NCBI RefSeq assembly: GCF_013409935.1
Contig: NZ_JACCCO010000003.1
Span: 682,001 to 746,000 of the forward strand
Length of the DNA stretch: 64,000 nt
Reading direction: 5' to 3'
Origin: Streptosporangium sandarakinum
Lineage (GTDB): Bacteria > Actinomycetota > Actinomycetes > Streptosporangiales > Streptosporangiaceae
A program made the position numbers and the translations under genes. The notes below the pieces were generated by a model that saw only the letters and a list, made by a program, of their open reading frames with translations, searched no databases and was not told where the DNA came from. Shown here in pieces: positions 59,991 through 64,000 of the stretch (the stretch's first letter is position 1; the number at the start of each line of letters is the position of its first letter).

Positions 59991-60824
59991 GTGAGGGACG
60001 AGGTCTACCGCTACAACGAGGAACGCTGGGAAGCCCTTGCGGAGGCGGACGCTTTGTTCACCCGTCCCAGGCTCGACCTGGACGCGGAGGAGGCTCAGGC
60101 TTATCTCGGCCTGGACAGGCTGGGCATCCCCCGCGACCTGGCGGGCCGAAAGGTGCTCTGCCTGGCAGGAGGAGGCGGGCAGCAGTCCGCGGCCTTCGCC
60201 CTGCTCGGAGCTGACGTGACGGTTCTCGACATCTCCTCCGGGCAGTTGGAGCGGGACCGCTTGGCCGCTGAGCACTACGGCGTCGGCATCCGCACGATCC
60301 AGGGAGACATGCGGGACCTGTCCGCCCTCTACGACTCCACATTCGATCTGGTCTGGCATCCGTACTCACTGACCTTCGTCCCGGACTGCCGGATCGTTTT
60401 CCGCCAGGTCGCGAGGGTCGTCGGGAAAGGCGGCCACTACTACCTGATGTGCGCCAACCCGTTCTTCGCCGGGCTCACCCACGACTCCTGGAACGGGGAG
60501 GGCTACACGCTGAGGCAGCCCTACATCGACGAGGCCGAGACCAGCTATCCCGACCAGGACTGGGTCTACGGCGGGAAGCCGGCCGGTGACCGCATCCGCC
60601 AACCCAGGGAGTACACGCAGACACTGAGCCGGATCGTCAACGGCCTGATCCAGGAAGGCTTCATGCTGACGCGCCTGTCCGAGGTCCGAAGCGACGACCC
60701 GGGTGCGGAACCGGGCAGTTGGCCGCACTTCACGGGGGTGGCCCCGCCGTGGCTGGAATTCGTCTGGCGGTACCGGTCCGGCGTCACGTCCCCGGAAGGC
60801 GAGGGCGTCCAGGGGCACGGGTGA
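59991..60824 (+). CDS. Class I SAM-dependent methyltransferase
   Basis: A 277-residue methyltransferase. SAM-binding motif I is VLCLAGGGGQQSAAFALLGA near residues 56-75 and the acidic motif is VTVLDIS near 77-83; motif II/III FDLVWHPYSLTFVPD is near 125-139. The C-terminal third (GFMLTRLSEVRSDDPGAEPG) fits UbiE/ubiquinone-like enzymes of small substrates. The ATG at 59973 is rejected because GGATAGCGTG spans it; GTG 59991 is the leaderless start. Substrate unknown. Confidence 0.85.
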   Translation: MRDEVYRYNEERWEALAEADALFTRPRLDLDAEEAQAYLGLDRLGIPRDLAGRKVLCLAGGGGQQSAAFALLGADVTVLDISSGQLERDRLAAEHYGVGIRTIQGDMRDLSALYDSTFDLVWHPYSLTFVPDCRIVFRQVARVVGKGGHYYLMCANPFFAGLTHDSWNGEGYTLRQPYIDEAETSYPDQDWVYGGKPAGDRIRQPREYTQTLSRIVNGLIQEGFMLTRLSEVRSDDPGAEPGSWPHFTGVAPPWLEFVWRYRSGVTSPEGEGVQGHG

Positions 60825-61468
60825 CCGCGAACCACTCGAACGGAGATCGCGCGGCCACGCCACCGCGACCCTGCGATGAGGAACAGCGCGAGACAGGCCG
60901 TGACCATGATCTGAACGGGCACCGAGATCGGGAAGGCTCCCGGCATTGACACCCCCCACCGACGCCGAAGCCGGTGGCGTCTTCGGTGAGTGTCTCGCCT
61001 TTGCGCAGGTGGACGAGCACGAGTGTGGCCTGCCGGCCGGGGTTGAGACGCCGCCACGGCGAGCCGATCGCCTGGGATGTTGAGCGGACACCAGGTTTCA
61101 CCTGCGACTTTCCGGGGAGTTAGGGTGTATTTGTCCGAGTTTGGTTCGGGGCTGGTGCACGGGGACCAGGGTGTTCGCGGCCAGCTATAGGTGACCTTCG
61201 GCAGTCCGCGGAGTTTCGACGCGATCACGGTCACGGCGAATGACGGTGGAAGCCGATCGGCTGGTGCCGTCCAAGAGCGGTACGCCGGTGCTGAACGTGG
61301 CGGTCGATGCGGTCCGGTCGCTGGACGGGGCGGGCGGCATTCGGCGGAACGCTCGACTTTTCCGCCGTGTACACGGCGGCTTGCCAGACAGTACAGAGGC
61401 GCGGTCATTTCACCGAACCCGCGCAACCGTTCCCAATGATCAGAGTGTCGCCTTCGGCTGGGGGGTCG
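60825..61468. other. Gap before the orphan histidine kinase
   Basis: About 640 bp. No gene supported; a cognate response regulator for the kinase is not present here, nor are there fragments of one that I can recognise. Confidence 0.5.
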
Positions 61469-62863
61469 GTGAAGAATCGAGAGCCCTGGGTCAGTGCTTT
61501 CCGCCGGGACATCCGTTCCTCGGTGCGGGGGCGCGCGACCGTGCTGACGGTCGTGGTCTCGGCGGTGATCCTTGCGCTCGCGCTCTTCGGGGCCGGCGTC
61601 GTGCTCCGGGGCTGGTTCAGTGATCAGAACGAGGACCTGACCGAGCGGACGGTCGAGGCGACGGTCCATGCCATCGACCGGGGCGAGCGGCGGAATCCGA
61701 TCCCTGTCGGCACAGACGAGGCGTCGATGATCCAGGTCGTGGGGCTGGACGGACGGGTTCTGGCAGCGAGCGAGGAACTCCAGGCCAGACCGGCGCTGGT
61801 GGTTCCCGGCGGGAACACGTTGATCAACCGGAAGGTGTGCTCCAACCCTGGCGTTCGGTGCATGTGGGTGTACGGGGTACGCATCAGGGATTCGGTGTAC
61901 GGGCAGGATGCGATGGTCCTGGCGGCTTCTCCTCTGCCGCTGCTGACCACGGGATGGGTTCTGTCGCTGATCCTGGCGGGCCTGTGGGCGGCGGTGCTGA
62001 CGCTGATCGGCTGGTGGACCTGGCGGACCATCGGGCTGGCGTTGGAACCGGTCGACCGTATCCGGAAGGAGGTGGTGGAGATCGGGAAGGGCGACCTGAG
62101 CCGGCGGGTTCCGGTTCCGCCGACCGGAGGGCACATTCAGCGGTTGGCCGAGGCGGTCAACGAAACGCTCGCGCAGCGGGAGGAGGCCAACACCCGGGAG
62201 CGCAGGTTCGTCTCTGACGCTTCGCACGACCTGCGGAACCCGATCGCCGGGATACAGGCGCGGCTGGAGGTCGCGCTGGAGGAGCCCGAGGACTACCAGT
62301 GGCGGCCGATGCTGCGGGAGGCATTGAACGATCTTCAGAGGCTCAGCGCCATCGTGCACGACCTGCTGGAGTTGTCCCGGCTGGATTCACGGGCACCGAT
62401 GCCCATGAAGCAGATCGACCTCGCGGAACTGGCCCGGCGGGAGGTCGCCCGTCGCATGCCGGGCGTGGCCATCGTGCCCAGGCTGGAATCGGGTGTGATC
62501 GTCCAGGCCAACCCCGTCCGGCTGAGTCGCGTGCTGAACAACCTGCTGAACAACGCGGAGCGCCACGCCGACACACGTATCGATGTCCTCGTGGCGAGGG
62601 AGGACGGACAGGCGAGGCTGGAGGTGCTGGACGATGGTTCGGGGATCCCTCCGGATGTCCGGGAACGGGTCTTTGAGCGCTTCTCCAGGCTTGCGGAGTC
62701 GAAGAAGAGGGATCCGCAGGGCACCGGGCTGGGTTTGCCCATCGCCCGGGAGATCGCCGAGATCTACGGCGGTTCGCTGACGATCCAGGACAGCAGCAAA
62801 GGTGCCCGGTTCGTACTGCGCCTGCCCCTGTACCGCGAACCGTCCGGTGACGAAGCACAGTGA
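61469..62863 (+). CDS. Sensor histidine kinase (orphan)
   Basis: A membrane kinase of about 464 residues. TM1 (VLTVVVSAVILALALFGAGV), a ~100-residue extracytoplasmic sensor part with a Cys pair (NRKVCSNPGVRCMW), TM2 near 165-190, a HAMP domain, then HisKA with FVSDASHDLRNPIAG (phospho-acceptor His), N-box LNNLLNNAERHA, G1 DDGSGIPP and G2 GTGLGLPIAREIAE. GTG 61469 follows a run of six G; ATG 61436 and GTG 61445 are alternatives. No response regulator is next to it. The disulfide-capable sensor suggests an envelope signal. Confidence 0.88.
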   Translation: MKNREPWVSAFRRDIRSSVRGRATVLTVVVSAVILALALFGAGVVLRGWFSDQNEDLTERTVEATVHAIDRGERRNPIPVGTDEASMIQVVGLDGRVLAASEELQARPALVVPGGNTLINRKVCSNPGVRCMWVYGVRIRDSVYGQDAMVLAASPLPLLTTGWVLSLILAGLWAAVLTLIGWWTWRTIGLALEPVDRIRKEVVEIGKGDLSRRVPVPPTGGHIQRLAEAVNETLAQREEANTRERRFVSDASHDLRNPIAGIQARLEVALEEPEDYQWRPMLREALNDLQRLSAIVHDLLELSRLDSRAPMPMKQIDLAELARREVARRMPGVAIVPRLESGVIVQANPVRLSRVLNNLLNNAERHADTRIDVLVAREDGQARLEVLDDGSGIPPDVRERVFERFSRLAESKKRDPQGTGLGLPIAREIAEIYGGSLTIQDSSKGARFVLRLPLYREPSGDEAQ

Positions 62864-62971
62864 CGGCACCCGCCGGGCCGGCGGCCGCCGTCACCTCAAC
62901 CCTGGCGTCCTGGTGGCAAGACCTGATGAGAGGCCGCGACGCCCGATCCGCCGGACGTTAGAGTATGGCGC

Positions 62972-63007
62972 ATGACGCCGCTTCGGCTCGTGACCGGCCG
63001 CGGGTAA
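62972..63007 (+). CDS. Leaderless 11-codon uORF
   Basis: ATG 62972 lies 7 bases after TAGAGT (62959-62964) and codes for MTPLRLVTGRG before TAA; the next start (63015) follows 7 bases later. It may be a leader peptide that couples translation to the downstream membrane protein. Confidence 0.4.
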   Translation: MTPLRLVTGRG

Positions 63008-63014
63008 GGCCAGC

Positions 63015-64000
63015 ATGACCGCCATCGCCCGGTCGCCGTCCGCGGGCCGGGCCCTGGCCGGGGCCGCCGGAGGCGTCGCGGTGGCCGCCCTGCTCGCGTT
63101 CCGGCTGGCCGGCCACGACGAGTTCGTCACCGACCCGGTCGGCGTACTCGCGCTGGCGGCGGGAGCGACCGGCGCGGCCGTTGCCGCCACTCGGCTCGCC
63201 AGGGTGGGCAACCGGCGGGCCGGCACGCTCGCGACCTGGCTCTGCGCCGCCCTGCTCGCCTATCTCGTCCTGGCGGCCTGGGCGGTGTGGGCGGTCACGG
63301 CCGGGCACCCGACCGCCGCACTCGCGGTCGCCGCCTGGAATTCGGCGTGGATCCCGCCGCTCGCCCTCATGCAGCTCACCGCGTCCGCGGCCATCCGGAC
63401 CGGCGCGAGGGCACCCTGGACGCACCCGGTCCTGGCCGTGGCGATCGGCACGGTCACGCTCGCCAACGCGCTGCTGACGACGGCGAGCGAACCGTTCACC
63501 GGCCTGCCGACCATCGCGCCGGAGTCCTGGCGGACGGTGATCGAGCCGGTCGGCGCCTTCGCCACGCTGCTCGGTGTCCTGGCCCTCCTGCTCGTCCCGG
63601 TGACGCTGTGGCGTGCCGCGCTCGGATCGGAGGGATCCGCCCGCGCGCGGATCGGGATCGCCGCGGCCGGGGCCACCGCCGCACCGCTCACCGTCTGCTT
63701 CTGCCTCCTGCTTGCCATCGCCCGCGACCCCGGCGCCGTCGAGCCGTCGCTGGGCTCGGTCGCGTTCCTCGTCGCTCTCGCCGGAGCCTCGGCGTTCAGC
63801 ACCGCCTGCGCGCTGATCGCCGCGCGCGGCGGCGTCGAGCGTCGCCAGGTGGCGATCGTCGTGCGCGGCACCGGGCTCGCCGGCGCGGCCTTGGCCGTGA
63901 TCGGGACCGGAACCATCATCGCGGCCCCCGGTCTCCGGCTCGGCGCGACCTCGGTCGCGTTCCTCGTCGCGGCCGTGACGGCCGTCGTCGGCGGCGGCGC
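63015..64000 (+). CDS. Multi-spanning membrane protein (partial, runs off the window)
   Basis: ATG 63015 with AAGG upstream; 328 residues to the window end. About nine transmembrane helices are seen (AGAAGGVAVAALLAFRLAG, AGTLATWLCAALLAYLVLAA, LGVLALLLVPVTLW and others). The last part, VAFLVAAVTAVVGGGA, could be a helix before a kinase domain, as in NarL/DesK-type sensor kinases, but the rest is cut off. No motif is recognised. Confidence 0.6.
   Translation, partial: MTAIARSPSAGRALAGAAGGVAVAALLAFRLAGHDEFVTDPVGVLALAAGATGAAVAATRLARVGNRRAGTLATWLCAALLAYLVLAAWAVWAVTAGHPTAALAVAAWNSAWIPPLALMQLTASAAIRTGARAPWTHPVLAVAIGTVTLANALLTTASEPFTGLPTIAPESWRTVIEPVGAFATLLGVLALLLVPVTLWRAALGSEGSARARIGIAAAGATAAPLTVCFCLLLAIARDPGAVEPSLGSVAFLVALAGASAFSTACALIAARGGVERRQVAIVVRGTGLAGAALAVIGTGTIIAAPGLRLGATSVAFLVAAVTAVVGGG

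Overview
The window comes from a very GC-rich actinomycete chromosome. GTG starts are frequent, several genes look leaderless, and the gene families (WS/DGAT, LytS/LytTR, DUF485-ActP, DUF3618, RepSA-type replication initiator) fit Streptosporangiales such as Streptosporangium or Nonomuraea. The assignment is by gene content only.

Layout. 1-9.9 kb holds house genes: a lipid kinase, a NERD-pseudokinase fusion, a UbiB-like kinase, an MFS exporter divergent from its HxlR regulator (three operators exactly 39 bp apart), and a stress-type DUF1469/DUF3618 pair behind a SigB-like promoter. 9.9-12.4 kb has a HIT protein and a dead GH43 arabinanase gene split by a decayed TnpB element. 12.4-21 kb carries a LytS/LytTR two-component system with a DUF485-like protein and a cation:monocarboxylate symporter, then a segment bounded by 43-bp perfect inverted repeats that cuts off the start of an MFS gene, then a second DUF485-ActP pair. 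21-27.9 kb holds an aldo/keto reductase, TetR, WS/DGAT, a sulfite-oxidase-like protein and PolX.

28.0-37.5 kb is the most interesting part. It is a same-strand run that starts with a 25-residue peptide behind a perfect Shine-Dalgarno sequence, followed by a stand-alone YcaO, a helical-repeat protein, a JmjC oxygenase, an MFS exporter, an SRPBCC-PDZ fusion, an S9-type peptidase, a DUF6176-like protein and a GCS2-type carboxylate-amine ligase. I read it as a YcaO RiPP cluster with no recognisable E1-like partner. A flavin monooxygenase and two AhpD-like proteins (sharing a 127-bp identical tract) follow and may or may not belong to it.

42-50.4 kb: an erythromycin-esterase-like enzyme; an acidic-amino-acid ABC importer in one overlapping operon with asparaginase II and CutC, divergent from a ROK repressor; and an SRPBCC protein. 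From 50.4 kb an integrative element interrupts an aldo/keto reductase gene. It contains a large serine recombinase, phased 10-bp repeats, a CTG-started small gene, a RepSA-like initiator, an XRE/TPR regulator, a HATPase protein and a low-GC PIN (DUF4935-like) gene. No transfer gene is visible and its right end is not resolved. The last 5 kb holds a NUDIX hydrolase, a methyltransferase, an orphan histidine kinase and the start of a membrane protein behind a leaderless 11-codon uORF.
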